Source: Polytrichum commune
Lineage: Eukaryota > Streptophyta > Polytrichopsida > Polytrichales > Polytrichaceae
Assembly (NCBI GenBank): GCA_950295325.1
Contig: OX485807.1
Coordinates: forward strand, 30,043,666 to 30,107,665
Length of the DNA stretch: 64,000 nt
Direction of reading: 5' to 3'
Shown: positions 37,314-51,100 of the stretch, one piece after another
Numbering within the stretch: the stretch's first letter is position 1
How the letters are laid out: each line of letters starts with the position of its first letter
Position numbers and translations under genes: made by a program
Notes under the pieces: generated by a model
The model's input: the letters and a program-made list of their open reading frames with translations, nothing else
Told to the model about the DNA's origin: nothing
Database searches by the model: none

Positions 37314-39880
37314 ATGATGGACATGGCTTCCTTAAAGAATGCGAATGAAGATGAAGACAGACAGCCTGGGTGTTTCGGGGTGATGCGCATTCCACCAGGT
37401 TTACAGAACAAGACAATGCATTTGCTGCCTTTTGGCACCAACTACACCGGCCCTGCGCCTGTTGCAGATTACTTCAAACACAAAGCAGCTGGTAACTTAA
37501 ACCCTTTCACTTATTTTTCCTCTCTATCTCCTCTTCTCGACTTAGTCCATTCACTTCATTCTTCTTGGGTTAACAACTACAACCACTGAGAAGGTTATGT
37601 CATAGTGCTTTGATTCTCCTTCAGGGGTTCTTTTGTGTGTGACAAAGTTGCACCAGATAGTGTACAGATTAGATCGGTGAAGTAGTTTGTAGCAATTACA
37701 GAGGGTAAGAGAAATGTAATTTTATGTAAATGTGACGTGTCAGAGATTATAGATGAATACATTCTAAAACCCTGAATTCATATATCAACACTGGTTTCAC
37801 TGAAAACCTTCCACACATTTCTTTCTCCATCATCTCCTCTTCTCAACTTGGTCGATTCAGTTTATTCCTGTTGGATTGGCAACTACAACGACTGAGAAGG
37901 TTAGGTAATTGCGTGTTCACTGGTGTTTCAGGGTTTTGGAGCCTAAATTGTGTGACAAAGTCGCACCGGACAATGTACAGATTAGGTCGGTGAAGTGTTT
38001 GTAGATATTATGGCAGAGAGTCGGAGAAGTATGATTTTAAGTGAATGATGACATGTCAGAGATTTATAGATGTATACATCCTAAAACCCAAAATTCATTT
38101 ATCAACCCGATTTCACATGGTAAAAATCCATCACTCTACAACATGAAATCAATGCTTGCCAAACATAGGGTTGCAATTTTATTCTTTTGTTTCTATCTTT
38201 TATCGTTGCAAGACCTAAAAGGTTGAATTTATGAGTTGCATCAACGTTGAATGAGTAGTCAGCTAAATGTTCAGTTAGCACAGACAAGACATTAAACCCT
38301 GAAGGATATGTCTCAGCACTGACTCAACATTAAACGCTGGTCACTTGTATTTTGAGATGTAAATGATGTTCAAACACAGAGACCTTTTCTTATGTTGGGT
38401 GAACTCCAGCTACCTATCTTCTTGCATCGGTGCAGACATGTCTGCACGGACAACAAAAAAAGTAGCCCTTCAATAAAGGTTGTGAACTCTAAAGTCTGTT
38501 CTCATCTGGGAAACGCACTGTGCAGGCACAAACGAGGATGGCATTCAAATGAAGGAGGGAGCATTTCGAGGGAGGAAGTTTATGGGTTCTACACTTCCAC
38601 TTCCAGAGGGCTTTTGTGGTATAACGATAAACCCATGACATCTGTGCATGTTTTGAACTAAAAGCAAGTTGATGGTTTTTGCTTAGATATGCCACAGCTA
38701 TGTGGATCTAGCTTGTAAGGGGTGTTGACAGATTTCCTGCTTTCAAGTTTGGTGAGAGGATGTTCCCACAAGATGAAAACGTTCAGACACGATGAAATGA
38801 TGCAAATCTATTTCAGATATTCACTCCATGTCAAGCTTGCATTATATCTTGACCTTCAGAAGATAGAGTCTTGCTCAATTCTTTCAACAATTCGAGTTTT
38901 TATCTTTCAACTTCTGACCATTTATCAATGCAGGCTTTGTTCTGAAAAAGGAGTTAGCGCCAACCCTTGAAAATGGAAGGGCTAGAGTGAAAGTAGCAGA
39001 GAAGGAAGCCTTTGATATCTGGGAGGCAGATTCAAACTTTGGGGAATTCACTTATTGGAACCATGACACACTGCCCTCCAAAGCGGACCATATCCGCACT
39101 GTGATGGAGTGGCTCCCAGTCTCTGCAGCCGTAAGCTTCCTTGACATATATTAACTGCCATTTCCCCTAGAAACGCTCAATATTAGGTGTCAGATGCTTG
39201 TGTTTTTTAAGAAGTGCAATTGCTCTGTTGCTGTGATCCATTTTATCAAAGAAAGTCTATGTACTTCAATATGCTGTTGTGATTACTCTTAGTGCTAGTG
39301 GACGCTGGAAGCAAATCTGAGGAATGTATCTTTACTTTCGAAATAAAGTACCATCATGGTGTACATAATTTGTTTTCTCTCAAGCTGGAGAGGGTTATCC
39401 ATTTGGCCGGATCCAATTTTCCTCCACTCCTGCTACGGACACATATTCTGCAGTTTTTTTACATTCTTGCACTGTCAGGGCCATCTGTAGAGTAAGGCAC
39501 ACAATCTTTGGTGAAGTCGATTTTTATAACCTGAATGACTAGCTAAATATTCCTTACTATATCTATGCAGCTTCATGGAGATGTAACAGCAGATGAAGTA
39601 GCAGCAATGGCTAAGAAGATGGGGCTTCAGCCTGGTATGTGCAATCTCAAATGGTTCTGAATGTGGAAGACTCAAAGCTAAATGGCACTACAACCTTCAT
39701 TTCTTTATTTTCTTTGTTATCCTCTTGGTGTATAGACTTCTTGGTTATCAACACTTCTTGCAATGCAGCAGCCCCTAAAGCAAAAATGCAGTGGAAGCAA
39801 TATCTTTATATCAGTGCTTTTTGGACACAGGACCTTCACCATCAACAGCACCATCTGCAGGATCAAAGAGGAAGTTGTAA
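37314..39880 (+). CDS. RNASEH2C: Ribonuclease H2 subunit C, 5 exons, 193 aa
   Basis: Exons: 37314-37491, 38526-38618, 38934-39130, 39571-39634, 39831-39880, in phase at every junction. The family landmarks appear in order: HLLPFGTNYTGPAPVADYFK (exon 1), AFRGRKFMGSTLPLPEGF (exon 2) joining GFVLKKEL, then FGEFTYWNHDTLPSKADHIR (exon 3), LHGDVTADEVAAMAKKMGL (exon 4), and a Ser/Pro tail ending AGSKRKL that could serve as a nuclear signal (exon 5). The subunit has no catalytic residues. It forms the RNase H2 heterotrimer with A and B subunits and supports removal of ribonucleotides from DNA. In-frame ATGs at 37317 and 37323 are alternative starts. Missing the acceptor at 39831 and using one at 39769 instead would give a longer, unlikely tail. 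Confidence 0.9.
37499..38130 (+). repeat. Two-unit tandem duplication in RNASEH2C intron 1, period 306 bp
   Basis: Landmarks repeat about 306 bp apart: ctcttctcgacttagtc at 37531 and ctcttctcaacttggtc at 37837, then an acaactacaaccactgagaa variant, gtgtgacaaagt(t/c)gcacc, gtacagattag(a/g)tcggtgaa, and attcat(a/t)tatcaac. The two units fill most of the 1-kb intron. Confidence 0.85.
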
Positions 39881-41554
39881 TGAAAGATATTCTTTTGTTC
39901 AGCTTTTGGCTTCGGCTATTGCCCCTCACTCAGTTGCCCATTGGGATCGGGTACTTGGTTAGGTGCTAGTGGACCTTTCCCTCCAAAGGGGATGACATGT
40001 TTATACATCCTGCATGAAATATTACAGCCATGGTGTTATTAGAATGAGCACAAACTGAAAGAAAAAATAAGTTCGTACATGACACTATTTAGATGTTTCA
40101 AACCACTACTGAAGGTGGGGCAGGTGCTCCTCCCCACAAATCTATTAGATATTTGTGGGTGTCCACATATCCCTTGAGGTCCAATCCAAATAGGATGCAG
40201 GGTTTGTTGGTACATTGAAGAGATGATGGAACTTTACCCTCTGAATTTTCCTCAAAGGGGGGCATTGACTTTAGAGGCAGTTTATCTTTGTGTGTTTTTC
40301 AACAGTGGCAAAAAAATTGGGGTGTGGTGGGAAGGGTTTTGGTTGTAATTTATTTACACTGAAGTCATCAAACCTTTATGCATAGTGTGGCATCCAATTT
40401 TGTCTCCTGGTTATGTTAACATAGGTTCTGATATTGATATCGATGGTTAGCCCACAAAATACTTCGTTGTTTGGAGCTGCATTGTGACAAAGTGTGTATG
40501 ATTAATAAGCATAAGCCATTTGCTCCTATAATCACATCACAAACACATCACATACTCTGTTGGCTACACAGTACTTGGGAAGACTGACATTACTTGATAG
40601 AAGCAAATGCCTATTGAGTATTCAGGGACCAGGTGTTCAGAACACTCTTGATTGGTTGGCTCCAGATGATCCGGGTTCCAAGTGCCTCAAATGTCCTGAA
40701 AGGCAGGTGTCTAGTTGAACAATGAAATTACTGTGTGATGGAGGGTTCAGAGTTGCTCGCACTTTTCATCTTACAGATCACTAGGTGGTTCTTCTTTTGT
40801 TTGGACAAAATTCATGAACATTTACTCTTACATATATGAGGTTAATCAATAGGGATGGTGAGAGCTATATTGAGGTAGACCCCATGACGCTTTCCACATG
40901 GTTGTCATTTTGTGCAAAGTGTCAAATCCTTGTTCGATGAAGTTTTGAGAAAGCAAGGTTGCTTGATTGACTAACCAAGAGGTGAAGGCAGGTGGACAAG
41001 CCATTGTTGGAAACCTAGAGTGGTACATATCCCAATAGGTAATACATTACAACCCTTTGCACATATAAAGGAGCAGGCCATCATAGACTGACATTTTATG
41101 CAAGGGATATTATCAAGATTGCAAAAAATTACCATACAGGGCTTGGGAATGAATAAGTCTGCATGACAAAGTGACCCAGTTACAAGTGACACAATTACAA
41201 GAGCACCTTGAGAAGAGCCAGAGGATGGCAGTTGGCTGAAGCGACACACAGGACACCGGACCCACAAATAAAAAAAGGTCAAGTTTCAGAATTACAAGAG
41301 TATGTTTGTCAAAATGTTGTAAACACCAAGCTCTGTCTTGCCAAAATTGGGAGCTTCCGAATGTAGTACTTACAACGTGTACTCATGCAGATTTGGATGT
41401 GTTTTAGGGTCTAGGATGTTGATGATGATTTGATGAAAGCAAACTCTCCTCTCTCCGAATGTGTCTTCAGTATCTAAATCCTCATGGGCTCAACAGCTGA
41501 TCAATCACATACTGTAACACAACTATTAACTGCTAGGTTATAATCAATTGACAG
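39881..41554. other. 3' flanks of convergent RNASEH2C and MYB genes
   Basis: No gene is recognised. It must contain both 3' untranslated regions. The open frames here have no known motifs, and no transposon ends were identified. Confidence 0.45.
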
Positions 41555-43561
41555 TTAGCCTGGTGACAACCCCTTCATGTCGTCCCGTCCTTTCATGGTT
41601 GCTGCCCCTGCCTTGCCTGAGCGCTTGTAGTCTCTAATCTGTAACTTCCGATACACCTCAGAATATATAACATACATAGTATGTGACATATGTAATCATA
41701 TATCACATATGGATTCTTGACATGTGCGTGGTCTTCTGTCAAGATCTCAAAACATGAAAAGGATGGTGATAACTCAAGGTGCAAAATTAGAAGGTGGATT
41801 TCATGCAATAATGCAATTGGGTACCTCAAGCTTTGAAGGTGTGCTGCGCCTGCCATAGTATACATGCCACACAAAATATGTATGAAACTGCTCCACAACT
41901 AATGCAACATGTTTTGAGGGGAGTCACGAGGGTGACTTTTTTCATACCAGTTTAGCATAGTACTTCTGTGCGTGGGTGCGAACTTGAGTCGAGCTGCGCG
42001 TGCCTACAAACTTAGCTATGGCTGCAAAATCTGTTCCGAACCTGCACAACCAATAAATAAAGGGGAAATTAGAGCCCTTCGGAAGAGGACCTGTCATAAA
42101 CTTTAGCGCTTATTATTAGGTCCTCAAACTCACTTGTTATTAGGTCGTTATTGGTAAAAAAATTGATGGTTTTAACTTGAGTACATAATAAACTCACGTC
42201 TTCAGTGCTTTTTTGAATCTTTGGCGTTCTTCATTTGTCCAATATCGGCTTTCGGAGACCTGCTGCAGAAAGAGGCAGATAAACACAACATTTAATTGCT
42301 GGTGCTCTAGAGTCTGTCGTAATTCCTTTCAGAAGATGGCTCGTCCAAATTATTCAAACCTTTTCTAGTCCCTTGAAACAGTGCATCCATGGAACTAATT
42401 CCATTGCAGCAGGACTTAAACAAGTTTTGTGAAGCATAAGCGATGTAACCAATGATACTGAGTGTCTCTACTTTCGTCAAACCTGGTCAGTCAATGAACG
42501 GTTACATACTTTGTTATCAGGTGAGGATGTTTCACGATGCTCTTGTGCTTTCAACACCAGAATCTGCTAAAACCACCAAAAATCAATGTCAATTTTTGAG
42601 TGTGGAGTTCGACATGTTTCTGAGTTACAAGTGCATTGTATTATACACAGATAACTATAGCCGGATGAATGTCGGAAGAATAGCAGCATTTAGCTGGTTC
42701 ATCGAACTCTGAATTTCTCTACACTTGGGCATGTCACGGAACATGTATTGCCGCATTGATATCCCTCTCCCCAAAGTAGTGGCGCCAAATTTTGAGAGGT
42801 CTTTCCTTCCAAAGTGACCTTCAGTCTGAAATTCATCGCTCTGTATGGCAATTCTTATGCCATTCACCCGAACAGGGGTTTGTTTACTAGCCGTCATCCT
42901 CTCTATCTTCATGTACGAGAGTAGGAACTACGAGAAGTCTGAGTCGCATAAGTAGGAAAGTTCATTATCTGAATATCAGTTTTTAAGGGTATTGCCGCAA
43001 AGACTGGAGACTCATACCGCGCTGTATATAAGTTTGGAATGATTGTAACCCTTGACCTTGTGTATCCTTTAATCCAGAGATATTGGGAAATTGGTGAACT
43101 AGGTGGAATCCGCAAGGCTATGGAAGGGCCTTGCAGATTCCAGTTTGTAACTCTGTCTCTCTCTTCTGAATTTGCAGACCTGGTGTCTCTCTCTTTGTAA
43201 AAGAATCCCGGTTGAGCGCATGTCAAATGTCAATGTAGTGACCCAATGTTGGAATGGCTGCCTGCTTACGATCGAGATTGTGTGAATTCCGTAAATTTCA
43301 GATTTAGTCATCCATAAATGTGGTATTCATCCCCACAAGAGACGGGCACCATAGATTGGATCAAAGCCCCCAACCAAATGCCGGAAACTTAGGTGTAAGT
43401 TGAACCATGACCTTCTGCTTGGCTTGTTCCAATTCCTTCTCCAGATGCTCCAGTTGCTGCAATCCCAGGCAATCCATGTTCTGCAAATAGTGCTCTGGAA
43501 CCTGAGACTTGACCGCCCTCCCAGACGACGGCGGCGCAAACATCAAACCGCACTTCTCCAT
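41555..43561 (-). CDS. Small one-repeat MYB-related protein (SHAQKYF type), 4 exons, 129 aa
   Basis: Exons: 43561-43412, 42259-42198, 42041-41948, 41638-41555, in phase. Residues 1-50 form a leader with a short coiled-coil-like run (LGLQQLEHLEKELEQAKQK). The MYB repeat spans about 51-102: SRYWTNEERQRFKKALKTFG, then DFAAIAKFVGTRSSTQVRTH and AQKYYAKL. The first Trp is present and the second position is Phe. The motif is THAQKYY instead of SHAQKYF. A basic 27-residue tail follows. Relatives bind DNA as single repeats and act in light, clock, sugar or stress responses. The role here is unknown and there is no obvious activation or repression motif. The first donor (AAG|GTCATG) is weak but fits phase and homology. 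An upstream in-frame extension to 43849 is Gly/Val-rich and probably leader. Confidence 0.85.
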
Positions 43562-44666
43562 TGACGGTGCAGGAACACTCCTCACCACCACCCTATAACT
43601 CTCCTCCCTCCTCCTGATCCAAATCCAAGCTCCTCCTCCTCCTCCTCCGCCGATCCAAGCTGCTGCAAGATTGTAGCGCAGTCTACACAACCCCTCCCAC
43701 GCAGCCCACACACCACAACATTCAAAACACCGCAGCAGCTGCCTGCCTGCCTGCCTGCCTCCTACCCCAACAACAACGACTCCCTCACCCTCCAACAACA
43801 ACAACAAGCACCAATCCACAAGCACCACAACAACCCCTGACCCACACACCCAGAATCCCTGTAATCCACTGAAATCCTACAAAACCCAGCACCGTAATGG
43901 ACGAAAATCGAAAACGAATGCAATCAAACAACTACACATGGACTGAATGACAAGGAATTAGGCGATTGACACCGGATTTTGGCAAATTAGAACGGTGTGT
44001 GTGTGGGGAAGCAATTGCATGGCGGAGGAGAGGAGTTGAGTTGAGTTGGGTACACAAGTAGTAGTGATATGCGGCCGCCGCAGCAGCTGCTGGCAGGCTT
44101 TGTAGCAAAGCTTCGGGAGCCGCGACGAGAAAGAGGGAGTCCTCCAGCCGGCTTCCCTAGCAACCACTGCCCATAACTGCCTTCCCGTCCTGCGCTTCCG
44201 CCCCAACCGTCTTCACTCCCCGAAGCCATCTGAAACCCTCTGATTCATACTCTGCCGTCCGATGGCGTCCATCGACGGTCAGCCTGCCTGTTCACATGCT
44301 TCTGCTGGCATTCAGCGGAAGTCCTGAGCCTGGGATCCTCTGTGCATCCATCTGCCTGCTCCCCTCCTCACCACATTCATCCTCATTTCATCCGTCTCTT
44401 CTTCAGGCTCCCTTTCCCGCCCACGGAGCCAACTGAGTCGCGGGGCAATGGAAGGTTTGAAAGGGGGAGTGTTTGGGTGGGTAATGTAGATGGGTCTTAA
44501 ATGGTTACAATTCCCAACTAGCCCACTCCTCATAGGGTATGAACCACACGATTATTATGAGATGGTTAGCTAATCCAAATTGAGGTTGTAGTCACTTTCC
44601 TCATTATTTTTGGAGCTCATGTATTATCTTATTCATTATCAAAGTTCAGATTCTTGTGTTGATTAA
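43562..44666. other. Leader and promoter of the MYB gene, then a family D fragment
   Basis: 43562-44460 is unusually GC-rich, with cctcctcctcctcct near 43630 and a cctg repeat near 43744. It is likely the untranslated leader and promoter of the minus-strand MYB gene. Open frames here are low-complexity. From about 44488 a family D repeat starts (cttaaatggttac, aactagcccac), which family A copy 3 interrupts. Confidence 0.45.
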
Positions 44667-45169
44667 GGGCCACTTCACACACGAGACTGAGAGCCCGTGA
44701 CCAGTACACTTCAAGCACTCTCATTGGTGGAAAAGGCGGAGCCGGTCTAAGTTCGCTTCACACTACGCTCGAGGGACCAACGGAGTATGTGAATGCAAGA
44801 TGCATGTAAAGTCTACATGGATTCCTACATGGCATCGAATGGATCGTGTTTCATGGTCACTTGGACTATTTTCAAAAACCACCTCATGAAGGTAGGCCTA
44901 ACACAAAACCAGGAGACCATGGCACTCTGAACGCTCACAACCGTTGGTTTATTTTATTTTATCATGTGTGAGGACCCACATGAATAGATAAAAAATCATT
45001 GAAATAGCATTTGGTTGAGGGCCCAGTCACATATGACTTCACAGTACACTTAAGGATCCGTGACCACAATGCATGATTATGGAGGTGTGTTGGGACAACC
45101 TTTGGACACTTTTGTTTGGGCTCCCACAACTTCATGGTCACGGCTCTTGGCTCATGTGCGAAGTGGCCC
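44667..45169 (+). mobile_element. Family A PIF/Harbinger-like MITE, copy 3 (503 bp)
   Basis: The ends are gggccacttcacacacgag and ctcatgtgcgaagtggccc. The flanks are TAA at 44664-44666 and TAG at 45170-45172, a 3-bp target duplication with one change. It is the same length as copy 1 and closely similar throughout, and is inserted within a family D repeat. Confidence 0.87.
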
Positions 45170-46803
45170 TAGGTGGTCATGTAGGTTACCCCAATTGTGT
45201 TGATTATTGAATCCAAAATGGTTACCATATTTGAAACACGTAATCCGATCTCTTTTAAACACATGTCTCTTTAATATCCAATCTTAGAGCCATACGTAAC
45301 TACATACTACTCAAATATAGGTGTCCTTTTAAGATCAATGACGGAATTAGGCGCTTCTACCTTAGGTGGGTGCAAAGCATTTGATTTTAACCTCTCAAGG
45401 CCTGGAAGGTTCATCCCAAACTAAAGGCACATCATCGTACAGTTTGATTTGAAGGATAAATTTGGAGTTGACATAAGTTACAAAAGAGACGTGTGAAGGA
45501 TGAGTTTTAGTTACTATATTCTTTACAAAAGTATTGCTTCCCTTCATCATGTTTAAAGGATTGTGTTGACATTCAACGGAGTCTTGCCCTATGCTCGGGG
45601 GGGTAGTCATTGGTTGGAGTAGCAATATACGTGCAAACAAATGATAGGGTATTTTAAAAACATGGGGGCTAAAAATTATAAATGGACTTAAGAGTAATAT
45701 AGGGTATCAAGAATGGCACTGGACATCTTTAAAGTACTATAGGGTATGGAATAATAAGTAATTTGGAATTATAAGTAATGCAAGCCATTTTTCTATTAAC
45801 CCAAAGTAGAAATTTACATAATGATAGCATGTGAAAAAAAGAAGAGAATTGAAAGTAATACCCCCCTATAAAATAGTGGTTGTTCGCACCTATATCCTTA
45901 ACTTTTTAACACACTGCCCCCCCCCCCCCCGAGGGCATATGGGCTCCATTCATCCCCTTTTTATTTCATCATGCTCATCTCATGTTCGTCCATTCCTTTT
46001 TCGGGATCCTTTCTTGTCCACTTACCTCTTGAAGGTTCCAAAGACAACCTTTTGGTGGGCGGCCACAATTGATTTAAATCAAAGGTGTATCCTAAGCATA
46101 ATTTGGAGGATTACTTTGGAGTTGACATACAAATCAAAGTTTGTATGAAAAAGAAAGCATAGAACTCCATGAACCAATTGCACAAGTTCACATCGTGTCC
46201 ACTTACCAAACTTTTTTTCTATTACAAAAATCCAATGTGGTAGGGTGTTATGTCAAAGCTATGTATATTATGTTAATTATGAAATGGCATTGTTATAGAA
46301 TTCATAGGGTTGAAGACTAGGTGGATCATGGTTCTCCTTGATGTTTAAAACACCATTTGGTTACCTTTAGCGTGCCTTACTAGCCATGTGTAGCATTATG
46401 TAGACGAGTTTGTACGTTGGGTGGGGTCGAGAATAAGCCACGATCTATTCAAAATTATGATATGTTTATTCTTACAACAAATTTAGACTATACAAAATAA
46501 TCCAATGAGTTTAACCATTTATTGTCATAGAGTGCATTCCAATGAACTTGGAACTTTCATACTACCCTTGATGTGGAGGGGAATCCAGCCACTATCATTA
46601 ACATGTTTTACGATCACCCACTTGTGTTTAAAAACCAATTCCATTGTAAAAACATGCGAAGAGACATCTCTTTGGTTCACCAAAATTTGAGAAGATCCAA
46701 TGGTCTCAAGGTTTAAGTTCTCAAGTTGGGGTAGCTAGTGAATTTATTTTTTTATTTGATTATGGGATGGATGGCAGAGTTCAATACAAATAGAGAATGT
46801 TAC

Positions 46804-46857
<54 letters not shown>

Positions 46858-47660
46858 AGAGAGAGATAGATAGATAGATATTGAATTGCAAATTTGTGGG
46901 AATTTAAATTTCCAAATTTGGAGTTCATATGCTTATTTTAGAGGCGGTCCAAATTCATTGATTAGATAGATGAGAGCCCGATGAGTGTCTCTCATACTAA
47001 GCTTGAATGCCAATTTTGTAACATTGTTGGTTCAAGGCATTGCCCGCACTACTAACGATGGATGATCCTTGCGATGGACAACACCCAAGGCATTCGAATT
47101 TGCTTCATGCATGCACTACTAATGATGGATGATCCTTGCAATGGACAACACCCATGGCATTAAACTTCGCTTCCTCCTTTAAGTCTCAATGATTTGTGAG
47201 CTTCAAAAAAAACGTTGGAGCACCATTCTCCTTGAAATTAAAACAAAGTCTAATGAGACTTGCACCTATCTATTCAAGAAACATTAAAAAATCTCCATAC
47301 ATAACATTGTTCAACTACTATCAACCATTCTATTCTAATAATATTCAGTGACAATAATCTCACTCATTTTTCAAGCTTAATCTACTTATTGACAAGCATC
47401 TAAAAGGTATGATTTTAACACGTTACATGACATATTTATGGCCCTACCCAACTTGGCCATTGAGTTAGATAATGTTATGACCAAGTGAGCCCTTCGAATG
47501 AAGACATGAAGTGGCTCCATGGTGGCATCTCTTTTTGAAAGAGGTCATGTGGGGCTCCCTCCATACACAAAGCGTTAACTTAAGTTGGGACAAATCAACC
47601 ACGAACCTATAGGAAGCATGTAGTTACCAAACCCTTGGACATGGTCACAATGTATCCTAA
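45170..47660. other. Intergenic region with poly-C, compound microsatellite and a 67-bp tandem duplication
   Basis: No gene is seen. Family D resumes to about 45350. There is a 14-base C tract at 45917-45930. A (TA)n(TG)n(GA)n(TAGA)n microsatellite lies at about 46803-46882. A tandem duplication with gcactacta(a)c/tgatggatgat at 47046 and 47113 has a 67-bp period. The stretch near 46440-46500 is like 12130 and 7280. Confidence 0.5.
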
Positions 47661-48146
47661 GCGCCACTTCACACACGAGACTAAGAGCCTATGACCATTA
47701 CACTTCAAGCACTCTCGTTGGTGGAAAAAACGGAGCCGGTCCAAGGTCGCTGCACACTATGCTTGAGGGACCAACAAAGTATGTGAATGCAAGATGGATG
47801 TAAAGTCTACATGGATTCCTACATGGCATCAAATGGACCATGTTTCATGGTCACTTGGACTATTTTGAAAACCACCTCTTGGAGGCAGGCCTAACACAAA
47901 ACCGGGAGACCATGGCACTCCGAATGCTCACAACAATTTATTTATTCTATTTTATCATGTGTGAATAGAAATTCATCAAAGTAGCATTTGGTTGATAGCC
48001 CGGTCACATATAACTTCACACCACACTTGAGGATCCGTGACCACACTCCATGAGTTCGGAGGTGTGTTGGGACGGCCTTTGGACACTTTCTTTTGGGCTC
48101 TCACAATTTCATGGTCACGGCTCTTGGCTTGTGTGTGAAGTGGCCC
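47661..48146 (+). mobile_element. Family A PIF/Harbinger-like MITE, copy 4 (486 bp)
   Basis: The ends are gcgccacttcacacacgag and cttgtgtgtgaagtggccc. The flanks are TAA at 47658-47660 and TAA at 48147-48149. The first terminal triplet has changed from GGG to GCG, and there is a small deletion near the ggaccc block. An (AGTAT)n microsatellite lies just beyond, at about 48175-48200. Confidence 0.88.
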
Positions 48147-51100
48147 TAAGCATGGAGGCAAAATGAGACACTATAGTATAGTATAGTATAGTATAGTATA
48201 TATATATACATACATACCACATGATCATGGGGACTCTTTCAAACAGCTTCGTGAGTCTAGCCAGTTGAACTAAGATTCTCTTGTTGGCAGGCAGGTCACT
48301 TGTATTTGGGTGTGATAGATTTCCCCCACAATTCTATCATTGTTGGAGGTCTGAATGAAGCATGCTTGCCAGCTGCTCGAGCATGCCATCTGGTATTGGG
48401 AGCTTCCCTCCAAAATCCAAGAGCTAACTTAGGCTTGTTTTGGGGATTCTTAAGTTTGCTTGAAGGCAGTTTTTCTTGGACCCAAGGGCATGTTCACACG
48501 ACATGCATTAGGCCATGGCCTTTGAGAAGCGTCTCATTGGTTGAGAGTGTCATGCGCCCTCGCTTTAAGTTTATGACTAGAGATCTTTGATCTAGTTGAC
48601 ACAAAGACAAGGCATGTTTATACTAAAGGCATCTATGGTTCTTTAGATGATCATGGTGCCCTGTTTTTTGGATGAGAGCATAGAGAAGTCCATGGACTTT
48701 AGCCCATAGAGTTTTGGATGTCAGAAGCCCTAGTGTAAACCCAAATTCCCTCTACACATTTTGTCAAGCCTACCTTCGAGATTTGTCCCAAAAGATTTCA
48801 TTACAACCCCTGCCAACATTATCCATACTTGCTACATGGGATTCCATGTAGATTTTTCATCCATTAAAAATGCCGTGGGTTGTTCTACTTAGGGTTTTGC
48901 TATCGCTTAAAACTAACCCAAGGAAAACAACTTGAGGTATTAGGTCTCAAGGAAGATTGAGCTAGTGTCTTTAAGGATCAATGTCATGTTGGATTACAAT
49001 TTCTAATGGCAATCTATGTCTTTTACTCCGTCATTCCCTCTTAGGAATGCTTAGTTCACACTGTTATGGTTCATTAGTGTCCTTTACGTCGTGTGTGATT
49101 TTGTCCTATAGTGTGGATATCTATCACTCTAATCTTATCCACTAGGTCCATTGTGAAGCTCAATAGCTTGGCAAAGTAGTCAATAGCTCATAGTAAGAAC
49201 AATGTCTTTAATTGCCAATATTTACGATTGCCATAATCGCAAATATATGGTGTATTAATCAACTTACAACCATCATGCAAGTCTTCAAACCTATAGTCAC
49301 CACCGTCATCTTCAAGTTGTTTTGGCAACTTGTCTCAAAAATCACCCACACGGGTCAACGCAACACTACTACATCAACAAGATAGGTTATGTTATTTCTT
49401 TATATGCTCTTGATATGTTTTGGTTACTCAAATAATCTTCAATGGATACAATCTTACTCCAATGGGGTAAAGTCTTCCCTCCTTCAAGGTAATGTCCTTA
49501 GCAAGCTATAGCCTCCACACGGTATCATTAAGCCTCGTCATCATTGCATGTAGATTTTTTGCCTTTTTAAACAAGGTGTAATAGACCTACTAAGCTATAT
49601 TCTTATTATTAATGCTTACTATGAGGTAGTGCCTTTCATTCCCTTAGTCCTCTCTCAACCCAATTCTCATCTATAACCTTTTTAACTCTATCTAATATCG
49701 TCTATGCTCATCTCATGCCTCTCTAAGTCTTCTCAATTCCCTCGAGGCTATGTGCATTCCATCCCCATGCAACGCTCAACCATCATTCGATCCTCTATTG
49801 GTCATGCAATCAATCAATTTTCAATAGATATTTCCCTTCTTGGACTACATTGATTCTTCATCTTAGTCTTCTTGATTCACTTCCTTTGGTTCTCGAAGGT
49901 TATCGCCTTTCTTAGGCCATTGCTCCTCACTCCTTCTCACAAGTTGAGTGAATTAACTCATAGGCTTGTTGCCAACAACATTTCTCAATGCTTCAAATTC
50001 GTATTTTTTTACTCTCTTGACCACTCTCCAAATTTTATTCATTCACATAGACTTATTCTCAGTTCCCCTCAACCTTTAATTGCTCACTAGCCTTACCAAC
50101 TTGCTATTTTTCTTTCCAACAATCTCTTCTAACCTCTTCTCATGTCATAGCATTACTCAACACTCATCTCAACAAACACTTGACTTTGTCTTCTTCATGC
50201 AATCTTTATGCTCCTTGCCTATCGCCATAGCTATTTTTCCTTATGCTCGACTTTGATCACCACAACATAAGATAAACTCACTCATACTCTTGACCATGTA
50301 CATGCCCAAACTCTCATGCACTCCACAAATTTGCTTACTTCCAATCACAAAGTTCAACATTCAAAATTCTATGCACCATGACAATTGTAGAAGTAATACA
50401 TCCATTCACTCTCATATCCAAGTTCAATCATAAAGTTTTAGAGTTTGAAATCACTCAACTCAATCATACCATATCTACATCTATGATCTCAATCCTTGAG
50501 TTTCATACTCAAAACCTATTGCCTTGCTACATTGAGATTGTGTTTGAGTCTACATATGAAAATAGCATGTCTTATCTATTGACGACTTTCCCCTTGTGGA
50601 GCTAAAGGGGATGAAAAGGTGATTAAAGGCAATAATTGACTTGAAGCAACAACAACTTAATCCTATTGTGGATGAAAATCTAACTATCTTATGTTGGATG
50701 AAAGCCACAAAAGTTTGAAAATTGCCCACTTTGGCCAAGCTATGGCCAAAAAAGGTAGCTTACATTTGTAGTCCAAAACTGGCCTCTTGTAAATCTAAAG
50801 CGGGAGCATGTGACTCTCAACATATGAGAATTCAAGGATTCTCGAGAGCCATAGCCTAATGCCTTTTGTGTAAACATGCCCCAATAACGATGATATGTAT
50901 CGTGGGTCACCAATATCCATATTCATGCCATATGATTAGTGATCATCCAATGTAAGTAGATGGATCTTAAATGGTTACTTTTTAAAAAAAAACTAGCCCA
51001 CTTCTCATAGAATATGAAATACACGATTGATATGAGGTGGTTAGCAAAATCCAAATTATGGTTGTAGCCACTTTCCTCCTAATCTTTGGAGCTCATATGA

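Noticed and set aside
42655-42912. 85-aa minus-strand open frame in MYB intron 1
   Set aside because: It is in the right orientation but has no known motif and does not splice in phase with the MYB exons.
43562-43849. N-terminal extension of the MYB protein
   Set aside because: It is Gly/Val-rich and low in complexity, has no family counterpart, and the ATG at 43561 gives a compact protein.
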